Shown one piece after another: positions 22,509 to 31,596 of a DNA stretch of 47,686 nucleotides; within the stretch, counting starts at the first letter, position 1, and the number at the start of each line of letters is the position of its first letter. The DNA is from Halarchaeoplasma sp046498385. GTDB taxonomy: Archaea; Thermoplasmatota; Thermoplasmata; Halarchaeoplasmatales; Halarchaeoplasmataceae. The notes under the pieces were generated by a model that did not search any database, had not been told where the DNA came from, and saw nothing but the letters and a program-made list of their open reading frames with translations. A program made the translations under genes and the position numbers. Location of the stretch: the NCBI GenBank assembly GCA_046498385.1, contig JAWOAU010000070.1, positions 1-47,686 of the forward strand. The letters are read 5' to 3'.

Positions 22509-23366
22509 ATGTTCGAAAAGGTGCTGCTTGCCACGGATTTCTCACCCGCTTACGAACGGCTGATCAAATGTGTATCGGAGTTGAAGGAAATCGGTACTAA
22601 GGAGGTGTTGATGACCTGGGTCGTTAATGCACGATCAGCCGGGACATCCGCAGGTGAGTATAGGGAGAATCATTTAAATAAGCTTAAAGAAAAGGGAGAT
22701 GAGCTTCAGGAAATCGGTTTAAAGGTGTTCTACGAAGCACCGATCGGTTTCCCCTCTCAAGAGATATGTCTAATGGCCCAGGAGAGGGAAGTTGATCTTA
22801 TAGTCATAGGCTCTCGGGGAGAAAGGACCATACGTGACATGTTCCTTGGAAGCACCACTTCAAACGTGATCCGCATCACCAAGGTACCCACCCTTGTTGA
22901 AAAGATAGAGCCGGATCAGGATTCCAGCAGCGAAAGCTACCGCTCTGCCTGCAAACACAAATTCAAATCCCTTCTTTTAGCAACCGACTTTTCGGAAAAT
23001 GCACAGGAGGCCGAAAGGATGGCAATCAAACTAGCACCTAAGGCAGATAAGATAACCATTTTATCCGTTGCTGAAACCGGGATAAGGGAGAAAACTGGAT
23101 CCCCGGCGGTACCGAAGGATAAAACGGAATTAGAGCCTATTAGGGAAAAGTTTGCCGAGATATGTGACAACGTAGTTGTCCGTTTTGAAACCGGTGTGGC
23201 CTCCGATAACGTAAACCACGTTGCCGAAGAAGAGGATGCCACCCTTATAATCATGGGAAAAAGGGGCAAAGGTGGCATAAAGGAACTTCTACTCGGAAGC
23301 ACGGCTGAAGCGGTTTCCAGAAGATCGAAAATACCCGTGATGCTAATACCCAAAAAGGAGGAATGA
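22509..23366 (+). CDS. Tandem universal stress protein (two UspA domains)
   Basis: 285 residues. Two UspA domains (about 1-140 and 152-283), each starting with a KVLLATDFS / SLLLATDFS strand and each ending with the ATP-binding pattern GxxG-x9-G(S/T): GSRGERTIRDMFLGST in the first and GKRGKGGIKELLLGST in the second, so both sites look able to bind nucleotide. UspA proteins are cytoplasmic and linked to starvation or stress, with partners usually unknown. A monocistronic leaderless gene converging on the nnr gene: its TGA (23364-23366) directly abuts the nnr stop. Confidence 0.92.
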   Translation: MFEKVLLATDFSPAYERLIKCVSELKEIGTKEVLMTWVVNARSAGTSAGEYRENHLNKLKEKGDELQEIGLKVFYEAPIGFPSQEICLMAQEREVDLIVIGSRGERTIRDMFLGSTTSNVIRITKVPTLVEKIEPDQDSSSESYRSACKHKFKSLLLATDFSENAQEAERMAIKLAPKADKITILSVAETGIREKTGSPAVPKDKTELEPIREKFAEICDNVVVRFETGVASDNVNHVAEEEDATLIIMGKRGKGGIKELLLGSTAEAVSRRSKIPVMLIPKKEE

Positions 23367-24776
23367 TTATTCCTCGAAAGGGTCTAATACCCTTGGTATC
23401 TGTTCTTTGATATCCTCCGGTAGAGTACCCCAACCGGAACATAGGAAAGCCAATTCACCGGCCCGGGAAGTGATGTAAGTACCTAATCTAGCGGCATCAA
23501 AAGAACCGAGGCCCTTGGCCAGGAGAGCCCCGATCACTCCAGCCAGTGTGTCACCGGTGCCACCCACGGTCATGGTCGGACTGCCGAAATCATTATGTTT
23601 ACTTCTTTTTCCGTCGGTGATGTAGTCCTCTTTCCCCTTCAAAACTACTGCAGCACCTTTTTCTAGGGCCAATCTATCAACGCCCTCTGTAGACAGATTG
23701 TCCTCTCCGGTGATCATTGTCAGCTCCTTTTTATGCGGTGTCAGCACGGCTTCGCCGGCTATGGAGGATTTCCCTACGATCGAAAGGGCGTCGGCATCGA
23801 TTACCTTTGGTAAGGCTATGTTCTCAGTTAGCCGGCGTATCAATTCTAGGCTGTCCTCATCCTTGCCCATGCCTGGCCCCAATACCACCGCATCGCATTT
23901 TTTTGTGAGTTCCAGTAAAATTTCTAGGTGGGCGGGTAAGAGGATCTCTCCTTTTAGAGGATGTACGATGAACTGAGGGTCGTATCCGGCAACGATAGGA
24001 GCTATCCGAGATGGAACCGCTATATGTACTAAGTCCGCCCCTGTTCTGTACGCCGCTTGGGCCGCGAGGGACGGAGCGCCTGTATAAGGCCCACCGCCGA
24101 TGACTAGAAGTCTGCCGTTTTGACCCTTGTGGGCCGATTTTTCAGGAAGAGGATACAACGACAATTCTCCCGGACCGGTGTACCTTACGGCCTTACTGGG
24201 CACGCCTATATCCTTTACAATTATTTCTCCACAATTTTCTTTATTCATTCCCTCTTTTATGTCGTGGAAAGTGACGGTGACTTCGGGCTTGACGGCAACA
24301 TCACTGCCAAGACCGCTGGGTACGTCGATTGACACTACCGGTATTTGTTCCTCGTTTATCCTTTGTATCAAGCTTCTGTAAGGCTCTCTGACCTGACCGG
24401 AGATACCGGTTCCCAGAAGACCGTCGACTATTACATATCCCTTCGATCGTTTCCAATCCAGTTTTTGGATCACTCCATATTCAATTTTATCCAGGTTCTC
24501 TCGTGCGACCGGGGACCTGACGCCCTTTTTTCCCTTGATTAAGAACACCTTGGACCTGTCTTTAGGCAGGTAACGCGCGGCCACATATCCATCGCCTCCG
24601 TTATTACCGGTCCCGCATATGAATAAGAACTTGTAGTCGTTGAATCTGGACTTGAGTTCCTCTGCCAGGGCCTTGCCTGCATTCTCCATCAACTGGAGGG
24701 GAGGCACGCCTCTGTATTCTGAATTCCGATCTATTATCGCTACTTCGTTAAAGAGGATCATATTTTCCATATCCAT
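23367..24776 (-). CDS. nnr: Bifunctional NAD(P)H-hydrate epimerase/dehydratase (YjeF type)
   Basis: 469 residues from the ATG at 24776 (MDMENMILFNEVAIIDRN); the open frame extends 27 codons further up through the AT-rich promoter shared with the divergent gene. The N-terminal epimerase domain (YjeF_N, about 1-205) has GVPPLQLMENAGKAL, CGTGNNGGDGYVAARYL and VDVPSGLGSD-like IDVPSGLGSDV. The C-terminal ADP-dependent dehydratase (about 215-469) has LVIGGGPYTGAPSLAA, PGMGKDEDSL, LTPHKKELTMI and GGTGDTLAGVIGALLAKG. The enzyme repairs NADHX and NADPHX in the cytoplasm. The fused order is the usual microbial form. Confidence 0.95.
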   Translation of the reverse strand: MDMENMILFNEVAIIDRNSEYRGVPPLQLMENAGKALAEELKSRFNDYKFLFICGTGNNGGDGYVAARYLPKDRSKVFLIKGKKGVRSPVARENLDKIEYGVIQKLDWKRSKGYVIVDGLLGTGISGQVREPYRSLIQRINEEQIPVVSIDVPSGLGSDVAVKPEVTVTFHDIKEGMNKENCGEIIVKDIGVPSKAVRYTGPGELSLYPLPEKSAHKGQNGRLLVIGGGPYTGAPSLAAQAAYRTGADLVHIAVPSRIAPIVAGYDPQFIVHPLKGEILLPAHLEILLELTKKCDAVVLGPGMGKDEDSLELIRRLTENIALPKVIDADALSIVGKSSIAGEAVLTPHKKELTMITGEDNLSTEGVDRLALEKGAAVVLKGKEDYITDGKRSKHNDFGSPTMTVGGTGDTLAGVIGALLAKGLGSFDAARLGTYITSRAGELAFLCSGWGTLPEDIKEQIPRVLDPFEE

Positions 24777-24869
24777 CCGCCGTTTAATATCTGTTTTGGA
24801 ACATTGGGATGAAGCAATATAGTTATTAACCTCTAAATCAATATATTGTCGATACATGAGGAGTTTTCT

Positions 24870-25574
24870 ATGTCAAAAAAGACCAAAAATGATCGGATAA
24901 GAACTTATGTGAAGGGTTTGGACGATAATCTTCAAGGCGGCATACCCCGCAGTAGCATTGTTCTTATAGCCGGTTCACCCGGCACGATGAAGTCAAGTTT
25001 AGGCTTCTACATACTCTATAATAATGCAATCAAAAATGATCGTAAAGGCGTATATATATCGTTAGAAGAGAGTCGGGATACATTATTGAAAGGTATGAAG
25101 AGCCTAGGTATGGATTTGGAAAATGCCTCGGAGAAAATGTCCATACTGGATATAGGCTTTATCAGAAATCAAATAAAGGAATTTAACAGAGACGGATGGA
25201 TGGACGTATTCAAGATGTACGTCCGCAATCTCAAAAGGAACATGGATAACGATTTTTTGGTCATAGATTCCTTAGCGGTCCTTGAAACCATGTCAGATAT
25301 GGAGAACCCTAGGAAAGAACTCTTCGACTTTTTTTCATGGCTTCACAGCCTTGACGTCACTACCTTTTTGATCCACGAGATGCCTTACAACGAGTTGTAC
25401 TTTTCCGATGCTGGAGAGGGTTTTCTTACAGACGGCATAGTTCATCTAGAGCTTAGAAGGGAAGTGAACAACGTAAACCTGTACATGAGCGTCATGAAGA
25501 TGAGAAAAACAGATCACTCTCGAGACTACTTCCCACTGCTGTATGCCGACGGATTCGAGCTGATCCGGGGTTAA
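24870..25574 (+). CDS. KaiC/RadA-superfamily ATPase, single domain
   Basis: 234 residues from the ATG at 24870, preceded by GAGGAG; a TTG 24 bases upstream lacks a ribosome site. RTYVKGLDDNLQGGIPRSS is the KaiC-type entry (G-L-D-x-x-L-x-G-G-I), Walker A is AGSPGTMKSSLGF, the catalytic glutamates are in YISLEESRDTL, and Walker B is FLVIDSLAVLE. Archaeal single-domain KaiC-like proteins act in signalling, for example with chemotaxis or type IV filament systems, but nothing local defines the role. It is divergent from nnr and converges with the site-2 protease gene, whose stop overlaps by four bases. Confidence 0.85.
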   Translation: MSKKTKNDRIRTYVKGLDDNLQGGIPRSSIVLIAGSPGTMKSSLGFYILYNNAIKNDRKGVYISLEESRDTLLKGMKSLGMDLENASEKMSILDIGFIRNQIKEFNRDGWMDVFKMYVRNLKRNMDNDFLVIDSLAVLETMSDMENPRKELFDFFSWLHSLDVTTFLIHEMPYNELYFSDAGEGFLTDGIVHLELRREVNNVNLYMSVMKMRKTDHSRDYFPLLYADGFELIRG

Positions 25575-27160
25575 AAATACGGGCCTACCAGCTGCCATAC
25601 TATCAGGGCAAATATAGTTAAAGCTAGGACATACACCAGTTGATCCACTATTTTTTTGCTCTTTTTGGTCCGGTATCCCATTTTTTCAAATAATCCGCCG
25701 AGTCCGTCTCTGAAAACGAACCCTCCGTCTAAGGGCACCATCGGCAGCGCGTTGAACAGTCCTACCATCAGATTTAACCAGAATATCCAGTAAAGAGAAT
25801 TAGTCAGTATCCAAAATACGGAAGTGGGTAAGGCACTTATGGGCCCGCTCACCTCATATAGTACTGTTAATTCAGAGGGCATGGGCGAAAGTCCTTGGAA
25901 GGGGTATGATATGAAGAATAGGCCGGAATTTATGAAGTTCCCAGCACTTCTGCTGCCTTCAAAAGGTGCCGACATAATATTTGGTATCATCTCGGAATCC
26001 CAAACACCCACTCCCATGTAGCTAGTGCCTACTCCCAGATAGCCTTCCCCCTTGTATTCGTCACGTTTTTGATTGGGGTAGTGGTCGGCATATCCTTCGT
26101 ATTTATCCGCTAGAGTGACATTTTCTACTGTGAATTCTTGATAATCCTCTCCATTTATACGATGATATACAATTGTTACTTCCTGATACGCTTCGGTGTT
26201 ATCCATGATCTCCTGAAAATTGTCCATGTTTCTGATCTCCCTTCCATTCAGGCTTATCAATACATCTCCTGCTTCCAGGCCGGCTTCATGTGCGGGATAA
26301 TCCGATAGGGTAGTAGTTACAACTACGCCCGAATATACTAGATATGTTTCTTCATCTCTTTCCTTAACGGTCGTCACATTTACGTATCGACCCGGTTCTA
26401 AATCGATAGACATGAAATTGTCGATACTTTCGATACGGTGACCCTCTATCATTGTTATCTGTTCACCCCAGGACAACCCTGCGGTATGCGCCGGGGAGTC
26501 GGCCGCTATACCGCTAACTATGACACCGTCTTCCCTTGATGTAACCGCTCCCATGAACACAGAGGTGAAGAGTAAGAAGCATACCAATGCGAGGATCATG
26601 TTCGTAGTGGGCCCTACAGAATATATGCGATCGCGCTTCAGCCTCGGCATCTTTTCCATTTCCTCTTCATCCGGCTCTACGAATGCCCCTAACGGAACCA
26701 CCAAAAATATCAACCCCAGAGTCTTAACTTTTATATCGCCCACTCTTGCCAGTATGCCGTGTGAGAATTCATGTACCACTATGGCCGCCGCGAGTCCTAG
26801 AATACCGTACCAAACCGGTATCAGTGGGTTAACACCCGGTATGCCTATTATCAGCCGTGGACTGGGTGCCTGTTCGGCAGGTATTTGAGATGCTAGGTAA
26901 GCAGACCACACCACGAGTCCCAGCATGGATATCATGCATATTACGATGATCACTATACCTAGATTACCGTAGATCTCCCAGAATCGTTTTTTCTTAGCGA
27001 TACGGTCGATTAGCTTTTTCCCTCGTTCGGTTTTCCACATCAACAGCGGCCCTGATAATTCGAGGCTGTACTTTTCCAGAATATCCTTTTTATCGAGGAA
27101 TGCGAAGATCAGTATGAATCCCATGATCAGCAGCAGTGCGTAAAGTATGCCTGTTAGCAT
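25571..27160 (-). CDS. Site-2 protease-type membrane metallopeptidase (M50) with two PDZ domains
   Basis: 529 residues. An N-terminal TM and cytoplasmic segment, a further TM near residue 75, then the zinc motif in AAAIVVHEFSHGILARVG (HEFSH), followed by a TM and two PDZ domains in tandem (SGIAADSPAHTAGLSWGEQI… and TLSDYPAHEAGLEAGDVLIS…). The third zinc ligand is in FNALPMVPLDGGFVFRDG near the C-terminus. These enzymes cut TM segments of regulatory or signal proteins. Two consecutive PDZ domains between the active-site halves fit the archaeal and bacterial RseP-like arrangement. No anti-sigma-like substrate is visible. Transcribed alone. Confidence 0.92.
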   Translation of the reverse strand: MLTGILYALLLIMGFILIFAFLDKKDILEKYSLELSGPLLMWKTERGKKLIDRIAKKKRFWEIYGNLGIVIIVICMISMLGLVVWSAYLASQIPAEQAPSPRLIIGIPGVNPLIPVWYGILGLAAAIVVHEFSHGILARVGDIKVKTLGLIFLVVPLGAFVEPDEEEMEKMPRLKRDRIYSVGPTTNMILALVCFLLFTSVFMGAVTSREDGVIVSGIAADSPAHTAGLSWGEQITMIEGHRIESIDNFMSIDLEPGRYVNVTTVKERDEETYLVYSGVVVTTTLSDYPAHEAGLEAGDVLISLNGREIRNMDNFQEIMDNTEAYQEVTIVYHRINGEDYQEFTVENVTLADKYEGYADHYPNQKRDEYKGEGYLGVGTSYMGVGVWDSEMIPNIMSAPFEGSRSAGNFINSGLFFISYPFQGLSPMPSELTVLYEVSGPISALPTSVFWILTNSLYWIFWLNLMVGLFNALPMVPLDGGFVFRDGLGGLFEKMGYRTKKSKKIVDQLVYVLALTIFALIVWQLVGPYF

Positions 27161-27206
27161 TATTCTCTCTTAACAAGCACCTCTTTATTTAGTTTCTCCT
27201 TGTGAG

Positions 27207-28448
27207 TTATAAGCACCACATCACCATCAACGATGCCGCCGCCGCAAGAATGAACATAGGTAATGCCACTTTCTTTCCCAGCTCTTTATCGTATGAAAAG
27301 GAGATTGCTACTTTAAACAGGGAACCTAGAGCCAGGGCTAAAAGAACGGTGGAAGCCGCTGCATAACTGCCAACTATACCTGTTGATTGCAGGACACCCA
27401 CAGAGGCGGAAACCGATGTGGTGGAGATCAGTCCTGCGAAGGAACTTGCGTATACACCCTGATCACCGAAGAAAGATACGGAAACATGGGAAAGGGAAGA
27501 TATAAGGATGAAAAGCAGGCCGAATTTAAGGGCGGGTAAAATGGCGAAGGGGTTCTTTACCTTGATATTTACCCTCCCTTGAAATACATCCTTACCCTTG
27601 GACTTGTACAGTGCGGACAATGATATACCTGTTAGTATAGCCACCGGCAGTAGCAGTAGACGCGCCAGGTTTGTTCCAGCTATCACGGAAATTATGATTA
27701 TGTCCTTTATTATCATAGATGTGTTGGTCAGAACTACCCCCTTTTGGGCGGCGGTCCGGAGTACGGGATCTTTAGAACTCCTTTGGGCCAGGGAGGCCGT
27801 ACACGCTGCGGAATTAACGAAACCCGCTAGGAATGAAGATATCTTTAGCCCCCTAGCGGTGTCTGTGACTTTCATAATGATGAAACTGATAAAAGAAAGA
27901 GATGATACGAAGACCACCATGAGCACGGTCTTAAATGGATCGAAAAGCCTCCCGGGACCGATGTATTGATTTACATCCCCCAGCAAGTAAGTCAAGGGTA
28001 ATAGTACGATGGTTATTGCTACGAACTCAAGAAACCCTTCCATCTCCTTTGAACTTACTATGCCCGATAGTAAACGGGTGTAGCTTTTGACGGATAATAT
28101 TGAAAGGGTGAGAAATGCTAAAAAGACGGATTCCAAGTACATGCCATTTCCGCAGAGAAAGCCCAGCAAGAAAACTACAACCAGGGACCCGACGGTGGTC
28201 ATCCCCATCCCCCCCTTTAAAAACTTAAATATCGGTATGGAAAAGATGAGGATCAGTGAAAAAACGAGTAGTACCACATGGGTACCTGTAAAAAATGTCA
28301 GGAACCCTATGAAACCTAGGAGCATAAAAACCCACACGGCGGCCGCCGCTTGTTTTCCCTCACCTGCGGCGGCGTACTTTCTCTCAAGGCCTATCAGCAG
28401 GCCGATGAAGACCGCAGTAGATAAACCGAGCAGGTACGAGTAATCCAT
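27207..28448 (-). CDS. MgtC/SapB-DUF4010 family membrane protein
   Basis: 413 residues with about twelve TM segments. The N-terminal part opens with LGLSTAVFIGLLIGLERKYA, the MgtC/SapB signature with the conserved GLERE/K motif. The C-terminal ~210 residues, with FLAGFVNSAACTASLAQRS, are DUF4010-like. Proteins of this two-part type occur widely in archaea and bacteria; ion transport or regulation is assumed but not proven. Separate promoter; the neighbours on both sides are on the same strand but 40-50 bases away. Confidence 0.8.
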   Translation of the reverse strand: MDYSYLLGLSTAVFIGLLIGLERKYAAAGEGKQAAAAVWVFMLLGFIGFLTFFTGTHVVLLVFSLILIFSIPIFKFLKGGMGMTTVGSLVVVFLLGFLCGNGMYLESVFLAFLTLSILSVKSYTRLLSGIVSSKEMEGFLEFVAITIVLLPLTYLLGDVNQYIGPGRLFDPFKTVLMVVFVSSLSFISFIIMKVTDTARGLKISSFLAGFVNSAACTASLAQRSSKDPVLRTAAQKGVVLTNTSMIIKDIIIISVIAGTNLARLLLLPVAILTGISLSALYKSKGKDVFQGRVNIKVKNPFAILPALKFGLLFILISSLSHVSVSFFGDQGVYASSFAGLISTTSVSASVGVLQSTGIVGSYAAASTVLLALALGSLFKVAISFSYDKELGKKVALPMFILAAAASLMVMWCL

Positions 28449-28491
28449 GAGGTATCATACGACGTATCGTGTAAAATCTTTCGGGGAGGAA

Positions 28492-29022
28492 CTATAAAAG
28501 GGATTCAAGTATCTTCTCATGTACTTTGAGGTCCCCGTCCGAGTGTAGTACGAACCTCACTCTTCGGACATTTTTAAGCTTATCTAGTTCTCTCACAACC
28601 GTATTCAACGCTACCTCTGCAGCCGCATCCACCGGGTAGCCGAAGGCCCCTGTGGAGATCGCAGGGAATGCTACGGATCCTACATCATTTTCATCCGCCA
28701 GCCTTAATGCGTTCCTATAGCATTTCGCAAGCAGCTCGTCCTCGGGCTTATCTTTCCCGTAAATCGGCCCAAGACAGTGGATAACATGATCATTAGGTAG
28801 CTCATGGCCGCTGGTGATCACCGCCTCACCAGGGGATATCGGAGCCAGAGGTTCACATTCCCTTTCCAGGTCGGGACCCGCCTTTGTGTGTATCGCCCCG
28901 GCAACACCGCCTCCCATACGCAGCCGGGCGTTGGCGGCATTCACCACGGTATCACAGTCTGACTGGGATGCGATATCACCCTTGACCAATTCTATGATCT
29001 TATTGGATAATTTTTTCTTCAT
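28492..29022 (-). CDS. Macrodomain protein (ADP-ribose / O-acetyl-ADP-ribose hydrolase type)
   Basis: 176 residues, a single macrodomain of MacroD type. Motifs are TVVNAANARLRMGGGVAGAIH (the loop that binds the distal ribose), VIHCLGPIYGKD and FPAISTGAFGYPVDAAAEVAL (the phosphate-binding loop GAFGYP). Such enzymes remove ADP-ribose from proteins or deacetylate O-acetyl-ADP-ribose. It is divergent from the VAT gene with 147 bases between the starts. No partner ADP-ribosyltransferase is in the window. Confidence 0.93.
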   Translation of the reverse strand: MKKKLSNKIIELVKGDIASQSDCDTVVNAANARLRMGGGVAGAIHTKAGPDLERECEPLAPISPGEAVITSGHELPNDHVIHCLGPIYGKDKPEDELLAKCYRNALRLADENDVGSVAFPAISTGAFGYPVDAAAEVALNTVVRELDKLKNVRRVRFVLHSDGDLKVHEKILESLL

Positions 29023-29092
29023 CGTATCACTTTAAGGCAGCGATCCCAAGGTAATAAATTCTATCTCCCGGAAAAAGCGCTCGGTACGCAAA

Positions 29093-29101
29093 TTATAAAT
29101 A
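29093..29101 (+). promoter_or_regulatory. TATA-like box of the VAT/Cdc48 gene
   Basis: TTATAAATA lies about 73 bases before the GTG start at 29170. Unlike many genes in this window, VAT therefore has a leader of about 45 bases, with AGAGTGAT near the start as a possible ribosome site. Confidence 0.5.
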
Positions 29102-29169
29102 GAACCTCAATCATCTTTACAACATAAACATTACAATATGTGGTTGTATAGTGAAAAGAGAGTGATATA

Positions 29170-31341
29170 GTGGCGAAAAAGGAAAGAATTTTGAAAGTTT
29201 CGGAAGCAAAATCGTCCGACGTGGGAAGGGGATTGGCCCGTATAGACCCAGAAGTCAAAGAAAAGCTCGGACTCCAGAGTGGTGATATCATCATGATCAT
29301 CGGAGATAAAGAGACAGCGGCAAAGTTATGGGCCGGTGATGAACAGGACCGGAACACCGGTGTAATAAGGATAGACGGACCCACTAGAAGAAACGCAGGA
29401 GTCAAAATAGACGAGAAGGTGGGTATCGAGAAGGTCAGTGCTAAGACGGCAAAAAAGGTGACCTTCGCTCCAACTCAGCCCCTACGCTTGATGGGTGGTG
29501 AGGATTATCTCCGTAAACAGGTTCTTAGGCACAGACCTATCACCAAAGGGGATTCCATCTCATTGAATGTCATGGGTAAAAAGATAGACTTGGTGGTCAA
29601 GTCTTTCTCCCCTTCGGCAAAAGCGGTCATAATAACTCCCGAAACCAACGTAGATATATCCGAAAAGCCGGTGAGCAGGGAAGAAGTGGCCAGAGTACCA
29701 AGGGTGTCCTACGAGGACATAGGTGGGCTGGAAAAGGAGATAGGGAAAGTACGAGAGATGGTGGAACTCCCCCTACGGCACCCCGAACTCTTCGATAAGG
29801 TAGGTGTTGAAGCACCAAAAGGTGTACTTTTACACGGTCCGCCAGGTACCGGAAAGACCCTTATGGCCAAAGCCGTAGCAAGCGAAACTGATGCAAACTT
29901 CTACAACATAGGCGGCCCGGAGATCATGTCCAAGTTCTACGGAGAGAGCGAGGAGCGATTGAGGCAGATATTCGAGGAGGCTGAGGAGAATCAACCCTCC
30001 ATAGTGTTCATCGATGAACTGGACTCCATCGCACCTAAAAGAGACGAGGTTACAGGAGAAACCGAGAGGCGGATAGTGGCTCAGCTGCTCTCGCTCATGG
30101 ACGGTCTAGAGGCCCGGGGCAAGGTGATAGTCATAGGCGCCACCAACAGGGCTCACGCCCTTGACCCTGCTTTGCGAAGGCCCGGACGCTTCGACCGTGA
30201 GATAGAGATAGGCATGCCAGACCGGTATGAGCGTGAGGAGATCCTTGAGATACATACCAGGGGGATGCCTCTGGCTGAAGATGTGGAACTGGAAAGGATG
30301 GCCACCCTGACCCACGGATACGTTGGTGCGGATTTGGAAGCCCTTGCCAAAGAAGCGGCCATGCTGGCGCTCAGAGAGATACTTCCGAACATCGATCTAG
30401 ACCTAGAGCAGATACCTTCGGAGATGCTGGATAAATTGAAGGTGAAGCTGGACCACTTCAAACAAGCACTCAGAGAGATGGAGCCTTCGGCCATGAGGGA
30501 GGTAGTCATCGAGACCCCGGACGTCACCTGGGACGATGTAGGCGGTCTTGAGGAGGCAAAACAAGAACTGGTAGAGGCGGTTGAATGGCCTCTAAAGTAC
30601 GAAAATATATTCAAACACATGGGTGCCGAGGTGCCAAAGGGTATACTGCTCTACGGACCGCCGGGAACCGGTAAGACATTACTTGCCAAGGCGGTGGCCA
30701 AGGAAAGCGAGGCAAATTTCATCTCGGTGAAAGGACCACAGTTCTTCTCCAAGTGGGTAGGGGAGAGTGAGAAAGCGGTGAGAGAGACTTTCAGAAAAGC
30801 CAGGCAGGCCGCTCCTACCATCATATTCTTCGATGAGATAGACGCTTTAGTGCCTCGCAGAGGCAGCAATGCGGATTCCAACGTATCCGAAAGGGTGATA
30901 TCTCAAATATTAACGGAGTTGGACGGTCTAGAACCTCTCCACGACGTGGTGGTTATGGGCGCAACGAACCGCATAGACATAATCGATCCTGCACTGCTCA
31001 GACCTGGAAGGTTCGATAGGCAGGTATCTATTGAGATGCCGGATACGGACACGCGAAGAAAGATATTTAAGGTACATACAAGGGAAAAGCCCATAGGAGA
31101 GGATGTAGATCTGGATAAACTAGTACGGCATACGGAAGGTATGTCCGGCGCCGATATCGCATCCGTCTGCAACGAGGGGGTGATGCTTGCCATAAGGGAG
31201 TACATCGTCCAGGGCGGAGATATGGAGGGTGAGAAGATAAAGGAGATAAAGGTCCATCAGAAACACATGGATGAGGCCTTGGACAAGGTAAAGCGCAAGG
31301 AGAAAGGGGAATGTAAAAAAGGTCCGAAGGGTTACCAGTGA
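29170..31341 (+). CDS. Cdc48/VAT AAA+ unfoldase
   Basis: 723 residues, starting with GTG. The N domain (about 1-178) has the double-psi barrel (KVSEAKSSDVGRGLARIDP) and the four-stranded beta-clam typical of VAT/p97. D1 has Walker A GPPGTGKT at 223-230 and Walker B IVFIDELDSIAP; D2 has Walker A GPPGTGKT near residue 496, Walker B IIFFDEIDALVPRR and a pore-loop region KGPQFFSKWVGESEKAVR. It unfolds proteins in an ATP-driven hexamer and can feed the archaeal proteasome. The C-terminus ends KGPKGYQ without the HbYX tail that docks on the 20S core (tyrosine is penultimate, so this is approximate). Convergent with a small membrane protein gene three bases away. Confidence 0.96.
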   Translation: MAKKERILKVSEAKSSDVGRGLARIDPEVKEKLGLQSGDIIMIIGDKETAAKLWAGDEQDRNTGVIRIDGPTRRNAGVKIDEKVGIEKVSAKTAKKVTFAPTQPLRLMGGEDYLRKQVLRHRPITKGDSISLNVMGKKIDLVVKSFSPSAKAVIITPETNVDISEKPVSREEVARVPRVSYEDIGGLEKEIGKVREMVELPLRHPELFDKVGVEAPKGVLLHGPPGTGKTLMAKAVASETDANFYNIGGPEIMSKFYGESEERLRQIFEEAEENQPSIVFIDELDSIAPKRDEVTGETERRIVAQLLSLMDGLEARGKVIVIGATNRAHALDPALRRPGRFDREIEIGMPDRYEREEILEIHTRGMPLAEDVELERMATLTHGYVGADLEALAKEAAMLALREILPNIDLDLEQIPSEMLDKLKVKLDHFKQALREMEPSAMREVVIETPDVTWDDVGGLEEAKQELVEAVEWPLKYENIFKHMGAEVPKGILLYGPPGTGKTLLAKAVAKESEANFISVKGPQFFSKWVGESEKAVRETFRKARQAAPTIIFFDEIDALVPRRGSNADSNVSERVISQILTELDGLEPLHDVVVMGATNRIDIIDPALLRPGRFDRQVSIEMPDTDTRRKIFKVHTREKPIGEDVDLDKLVRHTEGMSGADIASVCNEGVMLAIREYIVQGGDMEGEKIKEIKVHQKHMDEALDKVKRKEKGECKKGPKGYQ

Positions 31342-31344
31342 TCT

Positions 31345-31596
31345 CTAAACGATCTCCAAGATCGACAGTATCCGGTGGGCGATGACCACTATAAAGAACA
31401 GAACTCCTACGTATATCATTATGTCCATCCGATCTCCCACCGATGGTTTTGCGTACGAGGTGGAGAGTTCCCTGCATATAAGCAAACCGATAAGGAGTAG
31501 GATACCGTACAGCTCAAAATTGGTGGGTCCTACAAGTATAAATGCAAGTACGCTCCAGAAAGCCATGGAACCAGCCAGTATCTGAGAAAATGTCAT
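31345..31596 (-). CDS. Small membrane protein, 83 aa, unknown
   Basis: Three hydrophobic segments are visible (ILAGSMAFWSVLAFILVG, YGILLLIGLLICREL after a short loop, and IMIYVGVLFFIVVIAHRIL). No family is recognised. The ATG overlaps the stop of the upstream membrane protein by four bases, so the two are co-translated and may form one complex. The start is fixed by that ATGA overlap. Confidence 0.65.
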   Translation of the reverse strand: MTFSQILAGSMAFWSVLAFILVGPTNFELYGILLLIGLLICRELSTSYAKPSVGDRMDIMIYVGVLFFIVVIAHRILSILEIV

